Shown in pieces: positions 51,160-59,720 of a DNA stretch of 64,000 nucleotides; the first letter of the stretch is position 1, and each line of letters opens with the position of its first letter. The notes below the pieces were generated by a model. It was not told the origin of the DNA. It saw only the letters and a list, made by a program, of their open reading frames with translations, and made no database searches. The DNA is taken from assembly GCA_965248135.1 (NCBI GenBank), contig CBDFIN010000011.1, positions 310,001-374,000 on the forward strand, in the 5' to 3' direction. Source of the stretch: SZUA-100 sp965248135 (GTDB lineage: Bacteria; Pseudomonadota; Alphaproteobacteria; Rhizobiales; Rhizobiaceae). The translations under genes and the position numbers were made by a program.

Positions 51160-52014
51160 ATGAAAGCCGCACAACTTGAAAATCGCAACCTGGTGCGCAT
51201 AGACGGCGAGGTTGCAGCAGAATTTCTGCAAAATCTTGTCACCTGTGATGTTGAGGCATTGCAACCTGGCGAGGCGACATTTGGCGCGCTGCTGACACCG
51301 CAGGGCAAAATCCAGTTCGATTTCTTCTGCATCCGCACGGCCACCGGGCTCCTGATCGATATCGACGAAAAACTGCGTGATGATTTTATCAAGCGGATGA
51401 TGTTTTACCGGCTTCGCGCGCCGGTCGAAATCGCCCTGGCCGAAGATGAATTGTCGGTCTATGCGGTCTGGCAAGCAAACGCAGAGTTTTCCAATGCTGA
51501 TGACGCGATTGCCTTTGCCGACCCTCGACTGCCTACAATGGGGTTTCGCATTATCGCCAGTGACTTCCCAACCTGCGCATCACCGGCCGATTACCAGTCC
51601 CATCGCATCGCACAAGGCGTGCCGGAAAGCGGCGTTGACTTTGCCCTCGGCGAGGCCTTTCCACATGACGCGTTGATGGACCAGTTTGAAAGCAAAGGCG
51701 CCGGTGTTTCTTTCCAAAAGGGGTGTTATGTGGGACAGGAGGTCGTTTCACGCATGCAACATCGGGGCACTGCCCGCCGCCGCATCGTGCGCATTGCGGC
51801 AAATAGAGCCTTGCCACCATCTGGCGCAGCAATAGAAGCCCCTGGCAGGGCGATTGGAACACTTGGGTCCGTGGACGGTCTTAGCGGTCTTGGGCTGGTC
51901 CGTATCGACAGGCTTGCACGAGCACAAGTCGATGGCCAACCGATCACCTGCGCTGGAATGCCGATTTCAGCGCAGCAGCTTCCCTGGGCGAAATATCTGC
52001 CCACCGAAAATTGA
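51160..52014 (+). CDS. ygfZ: YgfZ/GcvT-domain folate-binding protein
   Basis: A 284-residue tetrahydrofolate-binding protein that helps maintain some Fe-S enzymes. The signature KGCYVGQEVVSRMQHRGTARRR (K-G-C-Y-x-GQE, near residues 186-207) includes the conserved Cys. The N terminus LENRNLVRIDGEVAAEFLQNLVT is typical. AGGA precedes the ATG. It overlaps the HD-protein frame near 52011 and is followed without a gap by the HD and phosphatase genes. Confidence 0.9.
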   Translation: MKAAQLENRNLVRIDGEVAAEFLQNLVTCDVEALQPGEATFGALLTPQGKIQFDFFCIRTATGLLIDIDEKLRDDFIKRMMFYRLRAPVEIALAEDELSVYAVWQANAEFSNADDAIAFADPRLPTMGFRIIASDFPTCASPADYQSHRIAQGVPESGVDFALGEAFPHDALMDQFESKGAGVSFQKGCYVGQEVVSRMQHRGTARRRIVRIAANRALPPSGAAIEAPGRAIGTLGSVDGLSGLGLVRIDRLARAQVDGQPITCAGMPISAQQLPWAKYLPTEN

Positions 52015-52019
52015 TAATC

Positions 52020-52625
52020 ATGGCCAGCGCAAAAACAGCGCCCCGGGCCTGGCAGCGAATGCTATCGGGCCGCAGACTGGACCTGCTCGACCCCTCACCG
52101 CTTGATATCGAGATTGAAGACATTGCCCATGGTCTGGCCCGAGTGGCACGCTGGAATGGCCAGACCCTCGGCAAGCACGCCTTTTCGGTCGCCCAGCACT
52201 CATTGCTGGTAGAGGATATTTTCCTGAAGCTAAATGAAGATGCTTCCAGCCAGTGGCGGTTGATGACGCTTTTGCACGACGCGGCAGAATATGTCATCGG
52301 CGACATGATTTCGCCCTTCAAGGCGGTGATGGGAGGCGAGTACAAAGTGGTCGAGGGGCGTTTGCAGGCAGCAATTCAACTGCGGTTCGGTCTGCCGGCA
52401 GCAACCCCTGTCCGACTTAAAAAGCTGATAAAAAAGGCTGATACCATTGCCGCCTATTTCGAGGCCACCGGCATCGCCGGCTTCTCGACCACCGAGGCCG
52501 CAAAGATATTTGGCCGGCCTTCGGGCTATTCGCCCGACATGTTTCCTGTTGAACCGATGGCAACGATGGTGGCACAGGAGGCGTTTCTTAAGCGCTTCAC
52601 GCAACTGGACGATAAGCCAGTATGA
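52020..52625 (+). CDS. HD-domain phosphohydrolase (YfbR-like)
   Basis: 201 residues. Metal-site residues lie in KHAFSVAQHSLLV (His) and LMTLLHDAAEYVIGDMISPFK (HD pair), with KKADTIAAYFEATGI giving a distal Asp. This is the arrangement of YfbR-like 5'-deoxynucleotidases. Many alphaproteobacteria carry it beside ygfZ. The ATG at 52020 is 5 bp after the ygfZ stop; a TTG at 52011 is possible. It overlaps the next gene by 4 bp (ATGA). Confidence 0.85.
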   Translation: MASAKTAPRAWQRMLSGRRLDLLDPSPLDIEIEDIAHGLARVARWNGQTLGKHAFSVAQHSLLVEDIFLKLNEDASSQWRLMTLLHDAAEYVIGDMISPFKAVMGGEYKVVEGRLQAAIQLRFGLPAATPVRLKKLIKKADTIAAYFEATGIAGFSTTEAAKIFGRPSGYSPDMFPVEPMATMVAQEAFLKRFTQLDDKPV

Positions 52626-53137
52626 GCGTTATCGCCGTTTCGCCCCTGTCGGCGGTGGACAAGGTTTGCGGACAAACCGGCGCCCTTCGTATGATCTCTC
52701 TATTGAGTTTTGAAACACCAATTGACCGACCCGCATCGATTGCGGCCGACGATCATCTTGTTCTGCGCTTTAATGATATTGACGACTACCGCGAAGGACT
52801 GACAGCGCCATCTACTGAAAATGTCAAACAGATAATAGACTTCGCCCGCAATTGGGACCGCAAACAACCGTTGCTGGTACATTGCTGGGCCGGTGTCAGT
52901 CGTTCACCCGCCGCTGCAGCAATTGTTGCGATGGCGCTTTTTCCATTACAAGATGAATGGAAACTTGCCCGACGGCTGCGCCAACTCTCGCCTTCGGCGA
53001 CACCAAACAGCCGCATGATCGCCCTGGGCGACAATATCCTCGGCCGAAAGGGCCGATTTGCTGCAGCAATTGAGAAAATCGGACGCGGTGGAGAAGCTTT
53101 TGAAGGCGATATCTTTATGCTGCCCTTGTCAGACTGA
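52622..53137 (+). CDS. Protein-tyrosine/dual-specificity phosphatase-like protein
   Basis: 171 residues with the phosphatase loop VHCWAGVSRSPAAA (C-x5-R: Cys88, Arg94) and an upstream Asp-rich region (FNDIDDY) that could give the general acid. It is the third gene of the ygfZ-HD-phosphatase run and is coupled by an ATGA overlap. The substrate is unknown; a phosphoprotein or phosphoinositide-like substrate is usual for the fold. Confidence 0.85.
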   Translation: MSVIAVSPLSAVDKVCGQTGALRMISLLSFETPIDRPASIAADDHLVLRFNDIDDYREGLTAPSTENVKQIIDFARNWDRKQPLLVHCWAGVSRSPAAAAIVAMALFPLQDEWKLARRLRQLSPSATPNSRMIALGDNILGRKGRFAAAIEKIGRGGEAFEGDIFMLPLSD

Positions 53138-53145
53138 GATCTTGT

Positions 53146-53529
53146 TTAGTTGACTATTGGCTTCTTGCGCAGTGAAACCTTTTGGCTTGTTCTGGACTGT
53201 TGCACATTTTGAATGCGCATAGATATTGTCTTTCTCGGTTCGGAGATGAATTTTGCGCCAATTTCCAAGCCGCGTCGCCAAACTACTTCGCACTCGACCA
53301 CGATGCCGTCGAGGTCAATCGCCAGGGTAAACAAATCGGGTAGTGGATCATGTGCGCCAAGCTTTATTCGCACACCTTGGCTGGATATGTCCCGAACGAC
53401 CACATCCATTGCTACACCCAGATTACCGTACGAGGCGGAGGCCGATTTCAACATCCGTCTGCGATGCTCCCTGTCGTGCAACCTCGCCTCTACACCCGGC
53501 GGTGTGTCTTGTTGGGTATCGTAGTTCAT
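53146..53529 (-). CDS. PilZ domain protein
   Basis: 127 residues from MNYDTQQDTPPGVEARLHD. The PilZ motifs are visible: EHRRRMLKSA (RxxxR-type Arg region), VVRDISSQGVRIKLG (D/N-x-S-xx-G) and GLEIGAKFIS. It is a probable cyclic-di-GMP receptor, possibly linked to motility or surface polysaccharide, but no such genes are nearby. The frame extends to 53616; the shorter start fits the domain. It lies 147 bp from IS copy 2. Confidence 0.8.
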   Translation of the reverse strand: MNYDTQQDTPPGVEARLHDREHRRRMLKSASASYGNLGVAMDVVVRDISSQGVRIKLGAHDPLPDLFTLAIDLDGIVVECEVVWRRGLEIGAKFISEPRKTISMRIQNVQQSRTSQKVSLRKKPIVN

Positions 53530-53733
53530 AGCATGATCTATTTTGCAAACTTCACAATTGATCCGTTGCCAAACCTTAACTCGTAATTGGTTAAAATTAA
53601 GTTGATACCGCATCATGCAGGCACAGGTTGCATCAGAATGAAAATCAATTTAATCGTTACTTTCAATAATTAGCAGCCCCGGTTCAACTCCGAAACGCAA
53701 CATTTGTTTGCTGATGGAATATGATTTTTGTTT

Positions 53734-53810
53734 GCGGATTTGGTGGGCGGGGTCAAGGGCATTGTCGCGTAGCGATGCGCAGCACCCTTGAGGCCGACCG
53801 GAAAATCCGC
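53734..53810 (+). repeat. Hairpin in the IS30 leader (copy 2)
   Basis: This is the same 77-bp palindromic leader as in copy 1, bounded by GCGGATTT and AAATCCGC with an inner TCAAGGG/CCCTTGA stem. Its conservation is expected from recent duplication, so it is not independent evidence of function. Confidence 0.6.
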
Positions 53811-53901
53811 AAAACTCGTCAAACCATTCCATTATGCCTTTGATTATTTAGCCAGATGGCTGCAATCCTTGTATGGGACACCACATCTCACGGAGGATAT
53901 T

Positions 53902-54885
53902 ATGCCCAAAGGACATCACCATCTGGCCTATGATCAAAGATGCCAGATTTACACACTTTTGCAAACCGGTCTCTGCCGCGCCCAAATTGCCCGCCAGATT
54001 GGCGTTGAGCGTTCGACTATCACCCGAGAGTTGCAGCGCAACAAGGGCAAATGTGGTTATCGCTTTAAACAAGCGCATGACAAGGCGTGTGAGCGGCGCA
54101 AAAAGGCCTCTTGTGTGCCGCGTAAAATGACCGTTGAGCGCGTCGAACTCATTGAAAGCCTGCTGACGAAATGGCAGTGGAGCCCCGATCAGATCAGCGG
54201 CTGGCTGGCTCGAAACGGGCTCTTCGTCTCACACGAGTGGATTTACCGCCACATCTGGGCGGACAAAAAAAAGGGTGGCAAATTATGGACTTGCCTGCGC
54301 CATCGCGGCAAAAAATACAATCGACGCGGCACGAAAACAGCCGGTCGCGGCCTCATTCCAGGGCGGGTTGACATTGAGGAACGTCCCGAAATCGTCGAAA
54401 CCAAAAGCCGTGTTGGCGACTGGGAGGGCGATACTATCATCGGCAAAAACCACAAGGGTGCCATTCTTTCTCATGTCGATCGAAAATCAAAATACACCAA
54501 GCTGGTTCTGTTGCGCGACAAATCAAAGGACAGCGTGCAAAAGGCCTGCGGCAAGACGCTTTCAAAGCTCAAAGCGTTCATCAAAACCATCACGTATGAC
54601 AATGGCAAAGAATTCGCCGGGCACAAAAAGATCGCCAAAATATTGCAATGCGACATCTATTTCGCCAAGCCCTATCACTCATGGCAGCGCGGCCTCAACG
54701 AACATACCAACGGTCTTGTTCGCCAATACTTCCCAAAGGGTACCGATTTCACTAAGCTGACAAAAGCCGAAGTTCAGATCGTCGAAGACAAGCTGAACCA
54801 ACGTCCAAGAAAATGTCTCGAATACAAAACCCCATATGAGGCCTTTTCAAAGGAATGTGAGCAAAATGTTGCATTTCAATGTTGA
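53902..54885 (+). CDS. IS30 family transposase (copy 2)
   Basis: 327 residues, identical in protein sequence to copy 1 from ATG 53902. GGAGG lies 5 bases before the start. The HTH and DDE elements are complete (Asp in VGDWEGD, Asp in ITYDNGKEF, Glu in GLNEHTN), so it is probably active. It ends 7 bp before the right end of the element. Confidence 0.92.
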   Translation: MPKGHHHLAYDQRCQIYTLLQTGLCRAQIARQIGVERSTITRELQRNKGKCGYRFKQAHDKACERRKKASCVPRKMTVERVELIESLLTKWQWSPDQISGWLARNGLFVSHEWIYRHIWADKKKGGKLWTCLRHRGKKYNRRGTKTAGRGLIPGRVDIEERPEIVETKSRVGDWEGDTIIGKNHKGAILSHVDRKSKYTKLVLLRDKSKDSVQKACGKTLSKLKAFIKTITYDNGKEFAGHKKIAKILQCDIYFAKPYHSWQRGLNEHTNGLVRQYFPKGTDFTKLTKAEVQIVEDKLNQRPRKCLEYKTPYEAFSKECEQNVAFQC

Positions 54886-54892
54886 AGGGGCG

Positions 54893-55209
54893 CAGTATAA
54901 AACACAATTTAACTTCGCATCCATGCAGAGATTATTATTTGAATAGTACCGGTGGAAGCTGATTAGAGCCCGCTCAACAATTTTATTGCTCGAACACAGA
55001 TTATCGCCGGTTTAGAAGCAAATGTCCCAAAGCAACCAAGACTGCTAGTGGTCTGGCCGAAACGCTTGACTCCCTTTTCAGCACGTTCTTTTTCAAGCGT
55101 TTTGGCCACAAAGACCACTAGCAACTTATTGAATTCTAGTGGTTCTTATGATTCCAACATTTGCCATAAGTACGAGCCGCTGGCGGATGCAAATGTTGGT
55201 ACAGAACCA
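54893..55209. other. Intergenic region between IS30 copy 2 and recO
   Basis: About 150 bp on the IS side hold nothing I can assign. The rest is filled by the two MITE-like palindromes at 55045-55121 and 55136-55213. The region therefore looks like a target for repeated insertion just behind the recO operon. Confidence 0.6.
55045..55121. repeat. MITE-like palindrome 1 (CTAGTGGT ends)
   Basis: A 77-bp element bounded by CTAGTGGTCT and AGACCACTAG. A second matched block pairs GGCC-AAACGCTTGA on the left with TCAAGCGTTTTGGCC on the right, with a 4-base bulge. The CTAG ends with TA at each edge resemble IS630/Tc1-type insertion at TA. It carries no ORF. Confidence 0.65.
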
Positions 55210-55213
55210 CTAG
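55136..55213. repeat. MITE-like palindrome 2 (CTAGTGGT ends), overlapping recO stop
   Basis: A 78-bp element bounded by CTAGTGGTTCT and AGAACCACTAG. Its inner arms pair CCAACATTTGC with GCAAATGTTGG. It shares only its terminal octamer with palindrome 1, so it is a different family member or a composite. Its right edge supplies the recO stop codon (TAG at 55210-55212). It may act as the recO 3' hairpin. Confidence 0.65.
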
Positions 55214-55956
55214 GAATTTAGTTCACGCAGCGCTGCCTTCAGAAAGCCGGCTCTTTCTTGTGGTGGGGCAAGGCCCCTGGGCTGATAGACATGACGACCA
55301 AAAAAATAAGCTGCAAGGGCGAACCCGGCATTCAGTTCATCGGCAGTGCTGTTATCAATGGCCACCGACCGGTTTTCCCTTGCCAGCAAAAAACCAGGCA
55401 AGGGCAGCAATTTGGATAGCCAGGGTTCTGCCGCCTGGCGGCTAACTGCCCTGCCCGTTTTTGGCGAAACATGGGTTAACCCGGTCACGACACCGGTGAC
55501 CGCACATTTGCTAAGATCAAGTCCAAAACCGAGATCTTCAAGCAAGGCGAGCTCAAAACGTACAACGAGCGCGGCGGCAATAGGGGCATTGTCTAGATGA
55601 TCTAAAATCACTGAGAGCGCTTCATACAGGTTTTCATGGGCATCGCGTTCAGGTAGCAGTCGCAAATGTGCAGCAAGTGTTTGAATGCCGAATACACCAA
55701 GAGAGGACTGGATCAGCGTGGCCGCCCTTTGTTCCACCGGCTCTAGCTGCCAAATGCCCAGATGCTCGTCCAATCTGGCGCGCCAGCCGGCATCGACCGA
55801 ATTACCAGGTTGCAAGAAAGGCTGTTGTTTTCGCGATCGCCCGCCCCGCACCAAGCCCAGGTGCCGGCCATGATGGCGGGTCATAATCTCGGCAATTACG
55901 CTGGTTTCGCCGTGGCGACGGGTTCCGATGATTATGCCTTGGTCTTTCCACTCCAT
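55210..55956 (-). CDS. recO: DNA repair protein RecO
   Basis: 248 residues. The N-terminal OB fold starts MEWKDQGIIIGTRRHGETSVIAEI and HHGRHLGLVRGG, the normal RecO beginning. The helical C domain includes FELALLEDLGFGLDLSKCAVTG. The zinc-finger Cys set is reduced to one Cys, as is common in Alphaproteobacteria. It loads RecA with RecR. It is the last gene of the lepB-rnc-era-recO run, 14 bp after era. The stop lies inside a MITE-like palindrome. Confidence 0.92.
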   Translation of the reverse strand: MEWKDQGIIIGTRRHGETSVIAEIMTRHHGRHLGLVRGGRSRKQQPFLQPGNSVDAGWRARLDEHLGIWQLEPVEQRAATLIQSSLGVFGIQTLAAHLRLLPERDAHENLYEALSVILDHLDNAPIAAALVVRFELALLEDLGFGLDLSKCAVTGVVTGLTHVSPKTGRAVSRQAAEPWLSKLLPLPGFLLARENRSVAIDNSTADELNAGFALAAYFFGRHVYQPRGLAPPQERAGFLKAALRELNS

Positions 55957-55970
55957 GATCTAGAGCCATC

Positions 55971-56912
55971 CTATCGCGGAAAATCAAGCCCCATTTCACG
56001 ATAACGTTCAGGGTCATCGATCCACTTTTCACGCACCTTGACGAACAGGAATAGATGCACTTTTTGCTGCAAAATCTCTTCAATCTCCCGACGGGCTGCG
56101 GTCGATATGGCTTTTATCGTCTGCCCGCCTTTGCCGATTATAATTTTCTTGTGGGCATTGCGCTGAATAAAAATCGCCTGCCCGATTTTCACGCTGCCGT
56201 CTTCATTTTCCTGCCAGCTTTCTGTTTCGACATGGGAAGAATATGGCAATTCCTGATGCAGACGCAGATAGATTTTTTCCCGGGTTATCTCGGCAGCAAG
56301 ATGGCGCATGGGAAGATCGGAAATCTGATCTTCGGGATAGAGCCAAGGTCCACGAGGCAATTGCTGCGCCAGAAAATCGACAAAATCAGCGCATCCATCC
56401 CCCTTGAGCGCCGAGATCATGAACGTTCGATCAAAATCAACGATAGAGTTTGCCTTGGCTGCCAGCGCCAGCAGCTCTTCGCGCCGCACCGTATCAATCT
56501 TGTTCAACAACAGGATCTTCGGCTGTTTAACCGCCGCCAAAGCCTGCAATATCTCTGCCGCATCACCCCTGATGCCGCGTTCACAATCGATCAGCAAGGC
56601 GACAATATCCGCCTCGTTCGCACCACCCCAGGCAGCGTTGACCATTGCTTTATCCAGTCTGCGTCGGGGCTGGAATATTCCCGGAGTATCAACAAATATG
56701 ATCTGGGTTTGCCCACTGATCACAATACCGCGTACGATGGCGCGCGTCGTCTGCACCTTGTGGCTGACGATAGACACTTTGGTGCCCACCAGGCGATTGA
56801 CCAGGGTGGATTTTCCGGCATTTGGAGCACCAATCAGAGCGACAAAACCGGCGCTGGTATCTGTCACCTCAATATTTGAGCCGGCTTCCGGTGTGGTTTC
56901 GGTAGCGCTCAT
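55971..56912 (-). CDS. era: GTPase Era
   Basis: 313 residues. G1 GAPNAGKSTLVN, G3 DTPGIFQPRRRLD, G4 NKIDTV and G5 SALKG give the GTPase domain (about 20-190). The KH domain follows, with FIQRNAHKKIIIGKGGQTIKAI (about 235-256). It matures 16S rRNA and 30S subunits. GGGGAGG precedes ATG 56912, preferred over 56933. It overlaps rnc by 4 bp. Confidence 0.95.
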   Translation of the reverse strand: MSATETTPEAGSNIEVTDTSAGFVALIGAPNAGKSTLVNRLVGTKVSIVSHKVQTTRAIVRGIVISGQTQIIFVDTPGIFQPRRRLDKAMVNAAWGGANEADIVALLIDCERGIRGDAAEILQALAAVKQPKILLLNKIDTVRREELLALAAKANSIVDFDRTFMISALKGDGCADFVDFLAQQLPRGPWLYPEDQISDLPMRHLAAEITREKIYLRLHQELPYSSHVETESWQENEDGSVKIGQAIFIQRNAHKKIIIGKGGQTIKAISTAARREIEEILQQKVHLFLFVKVREKWIDDPERYREMGLDFPR

Positions 56913-57625
56913 CCGTTTTCCTCCCCAATCCATACCAATTCCCGTCGCAACATTTTTTGCGCAGCCGTTTGTTCTGCAATTCGTTTGGAGCGGCCCGTCG
57001 CCTTTTCCGGCTCGCGGCGTTCCACATGCACACTTACGGTAAACAGCGGTTCATGGTCCGGACCCTCCTGGCCTACCAGCTCATAGTGCGGCGTGCCCAG
57101 ATTTTCTGCATGGGCCCATTCCTGCAGCGCAGTTTTGGAATCGCGCCGGGCCGCATCGGCCAAGTGCAGCCTGCTCTGCCACAGGGTCGTTATGGTGTTG
57201 CGAGCCGGCTCCAATCCGCCGTCAAGATAGATGGCAGCGATCAGCGATTCCATCACATCGGCGCGTACACCCTCCATGCGTTTGCTTTTTAGATGTTTCA
57301 AATCGGTGCCGGCACGGATAAATTCATGCAGATTGATTTCATCGGCAATGGCGGCACAGGTTTTGCCATTGACCAGCGCATTGAGGCGGAGCGACAACTC
57401 ACCCTCTTTGGCATCTGGAAATGTTTCAAACAGCATCTCCGAAACGACCAGGCCCAAAACCCGGTCACCAAGAAATTCCAGCCGCTCATATTGGTAATTG
57501 TCGCCACCGTGTTTACTGGCGCTGGCGTGGGTCAGTGCCCTGTGGAGATATTTTGGCGAATTGAAGCGGTAGCCTACCCTTTGCTCCAGTTCTTCTATTT
57601 GTTTTTTGCCGACGCCGCGTTGCAC
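56909..57625 (-). CDS. rnc: Ribonuclease III
   Basis: 238 residues starting with GTG 57625, two bases before which lepB ends; AGGG lies upstream. The catalytic signature ERLEFLGDRVLGLVVSEML (near residues 43-61), DVMESLIAAIYLDGG with the second acidic pair, and the C-terminal dsRNA-binding domain (SKTALQEWAHAENLGTPHYEL, RSKRIAEQTAAQKML) are all present. It processes rRNA and structured mRNA. It is coupled to lepB and era. Confidence 0.94.
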   Translation of the reverse strand: MQRGVGKKQIEELEQRVGYRFNSPKYLHRALTHASASKHGGDNYQYERLEFLGDRVLGLVVSEMLFETFPDAKEGELSLRLNALVNGKTCAAIADEINLHEFIRAGTDLKHLKSKRMEGVRADVMESLIAAIYLDGGLEPARNTITTLWQSRLHLADAARRDSKTALQEWAHAENLGTPHYELVGQEGPDHEPLFTVSVHVERREPEKATGRSKRIAEQTAAQKMLRRELVWIGEENG

Positions 57626-57626
57626 G

Positions 57627-58391
57627 TTACAACCCTGTGAACAACCTGCCGGCTCGCAAGGTTGAAGGCCAGCGCCAGAATTGCCAGGGGCTGGCACCGG
57701 AGGACACCGAGAAGAACAACAATTTCGCCTTACCGACGAAGTTTTCAAACGGCACAAACCCGACATCAAACCGGCTATCCAGCGAGTTATCACGATTGTC
57801 GCCCATCATGAAATAGTGTCCGGCAGGTACTTCAAATACCCGGGTGTTGTCCGCCTCGCCATTGGGGGTTATATCAAGCGTTAGATAAGACACCCCATTG
57901 GGCAGTGTCTCGGTATAAACCGGTACCTTGCGACTGATCGCATAGCGGCCTTCCGGGGTAAATTCATCGGTGTGTTCGCGCGTTACCGCCACATCATTGA
58001 TATGCAGGATGCCACCCTTCATCTGAACACGATCGCCGGGAAGACCAATCACCCGTTTGACATAGTCAACATCCGGATTGCTCGGCAGCTTGAAAACGGC
58101 GATATCGCCGCGTTCAGGACTTTCGCCCCAAATCCGTCCGTCAAAAATATCGGGACTAAATGGCAGCGAATGTTTGGAATAGCCGTAGCTCATCTTGGAA
58201 ACGAACAGATAGTCGCCTACCAGCAACGTCGGCATCATCGACCCCGACGGGATACTGAATGGCTGAAACAGCAACGTGCGCACGATCACCGCAAGAAGCA
58301 GCGCCTGGATGATGATCTTAATTGTTTCCGAAAATGTGCCCTCGGATTTCTTCTGTGCTTCTGCGTCAGCCGGCATGCCGCTTCTTTCCAT
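57627..58391 (-). CDS. lepB: Signal peptidase I
   Basis: 254 residues. One N-terminal membrane helix (TIKIIIQALLLAVIVRTLLF, about 23-42) precedes the catalytic Ser51 in IPSGSMMPTLLVGD. Lys112 in VDYVKRVIGLPGD and the box MGDNRDNSLDSR are also present. It cleaves preproteins on the periplasmic side. It lies directly upstream of rnc in the conserved alphaproteobacterial order. Confidence 0.95.
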   Translation of the reverse strand: MERSGMPADAEAQKKSEGTFSETIKIIIQALLLAVIVRTLLFQPFSIPSGSMMPTLLVGDYLFVSKMSYGYSKHSLPFSPDIFDGRIWGESPERGDIAVFKLPSNPDVDYVKRVIGLPGDRVQMKGGILHINDVAVTREHTDEFTPEGRYAISRKVPVYTETLPNGVSYLTLDITPNGEADNTRVFEVPAGHYFMMGDNRDNSLDSRFDVGFVPFENFVGKAKLLFFSVSSGASPWQFWRWPSTLRAGRLFTGL

Positions 58392-58564
58392 GGAGTTCTC
58401 GTCACTCTTATAGCGACTGGATAACAGGATGAGAAGCAGTGTTCGACTGGATCGCTTCCATCCAAAGTGGTTTGCTCTTATCCGTTTGAATCGCGTTAGG
58501 CAATCATTGGCTCGAACTGACTGTCACTTTCAAATGGAATTTGACCATCATGCGTAAATCTGTG

Positions 58565-58969
58565 TCAATTTCTTGTCGGCACAGCCTCTATGACGACAAA
58601 AGCCTGGGCCAGCGGAAAATCATCGGTTATTGTCAGGTGTATGACAACATCGTGACCACCAGGTGCAAGGTCAGCCAAGCGCCTGGCGGCGCCATTGGTC
58701 AGCTTCATCGTCGGTTTGCCCGACGGCAGATTGACCACACCCATGTCTCGCCAATAGACGCTTTTTCTGATACCCGTTCCCAGCGCCTTGCTGCAAGCCT
58801 CTTTTGCCGCAAACCGCTTGGCATAAGAAGCCGCCCGTAATTTGCGCCGGTCCGATTTTTGCTGTTCGATTGCGGTAAATACCCGATTGACGAACCGTTC
58901 ACCATGCCGTTCCAGGGTTTTTTCGATGCGGCGGATATCGATCAGATCACTTCCAAGCCCGATAATCAT
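58565..58969 (-). CDS. acpS: Holo-[acyl-carrier-protein] synthase
   Basis: 134 residues. It transfers 4'-phosphopantetheine to ACP. Mg/CoA site residues are in IIGLGSDLIDIRRIE (Asp8) and YAKRFAAKEACSKALGTGI (Glu). C-terminal HLTITDDFPLAQAFVVIE is typical. The gene overlaps the DUF2062 gene by 4 bp, so the two are coupled. Confidence 0.94.
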   Translation of the reverse strand: MIIGLGSDLIDIRRIEKTLERHGERFVNRVFTAIEQQKSDRRKLRAASYAKRFAAKEACSKALGTGIRKSVYWRDMGVVNLPSGKPTMKLTNGAARRLADLAPGGHDVVIHLTITDDFPLAQAFVVIEAVPTRN

Positions 58970-59613
58970 GCGTTGTGAGCCATATCATCGCCGGTTGAAA
59001 ACGGGCCGGTGCGCGTGCGCATTTGGGCCGCCTTTTCCATCAATTTTCTTTGCCGCGCCGCATGGAAGAACCGTGCAGCGCGTCTGGTGACGACATAGAA
59101 TACCGACCCAACCACAATTCCCAGTGGCAAACCACCAAACAGCAAGGGTTTCAACAGCGGTTGCCAGATTTCTGCCACTGCCACACCAAATTCAGTGAAA
59201 TCAAACCGCCAAAGGGCGCTACCGACATTTTTTGACACCGCACCAATCCTGTCGAATGCAGCGCCATTGCCGCCACTGTCACCCAACAGAAAGCGGCCGA
59301 ACGAAAAATTAATCGCCCAAATAATGGGAAAGGTCAACGGATTACCGAAAAAGGTGCCAAGGGCCGAGGCGATCATGTTACCAGCCAACAAATAGGCGAC
59401 CAGAAAAGCGATAATAAAGTGAAATCCCATAAACGGGGTGAAGGAAGCAAACACTCCGGCAGCGACGCCGGCGGCGATCGCATGAGGGCTGCCAGTCAGT
59501 CGAAAAATGCGCTTGGAGACATATTGGCTGGAGCGGACCCAGCTCCGCCGCGGCCAAATCCAGACTCGCAATTTCTCACCTATTGGTGGCGGTGTTCTTC
59601 TTCGAAAGAGCAT
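58966..59613 (-). CDS. DUF2062 domain membrane protein
   Basis: 215 residues with two or three hydrophobic segments (FTPFMGFHFIIAFLVAYLLAGN, about 75-97; LKPLLFGGLPLGIVVGSVFYVV, about 155-176). The DUF2062 core includes GSPHAIAAGVAAGVFASFTPF and NPLTFPIIWAINFSFG. The function is unknown. In Rhizobiales it is usual between rsh and acpS, as here. It probably sits in the inner membrane. Confidence 0.88.
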   Translation of the reverse strand: MLFRRRTPPPIGEKLRVWIWPRRSWVRSSQYVSKRIFRLTGSPHAIAAGVAAGVFASFTPFMGFHFIIAFLVAYLLAGNMIASALGTFFGNPLTFPIIWAINFSFGRFLLGDSGGNGAAFDRIGAVSKNVGSALWRFDFTEFGVAVAEIWQPLLKPLLFGGLPLGIVVGSVFYVVTRRAARFFHAARQRKLMEKAAQMRTRTGPFSTGDDMAHNA

Positions 59614-59720
59614 TCAGTACTAACCCGATCTCGACGCTCATTCAGCGCATCCCCCTGTTATAGTATTACACGGAGATTAATAGGAAATGATTGTCGCATC
59701 ACTTTGACGGCTGGAAAAAA

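Larger units (their letters stand above)
53677..54892 (+). mobile_element. IS30-family insertion sequence, copy 2 (1216 bp)
   Basis: A same-length inverted twin of the element at 39972-41187. The termini begin CCCCGGTTCAAC and end GTTGAAGGGGCG. CAG occurs on both sides (53674-53676 and 54893-54895), consistent with a 3-bp target duplication. Differences from copy 1 seen by eye: one in the leader (TTTTTG versus TTTTGG), one before the transposase start (TTG versus TCG codon) and one synonymous inside it. Confidence 0.92.
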
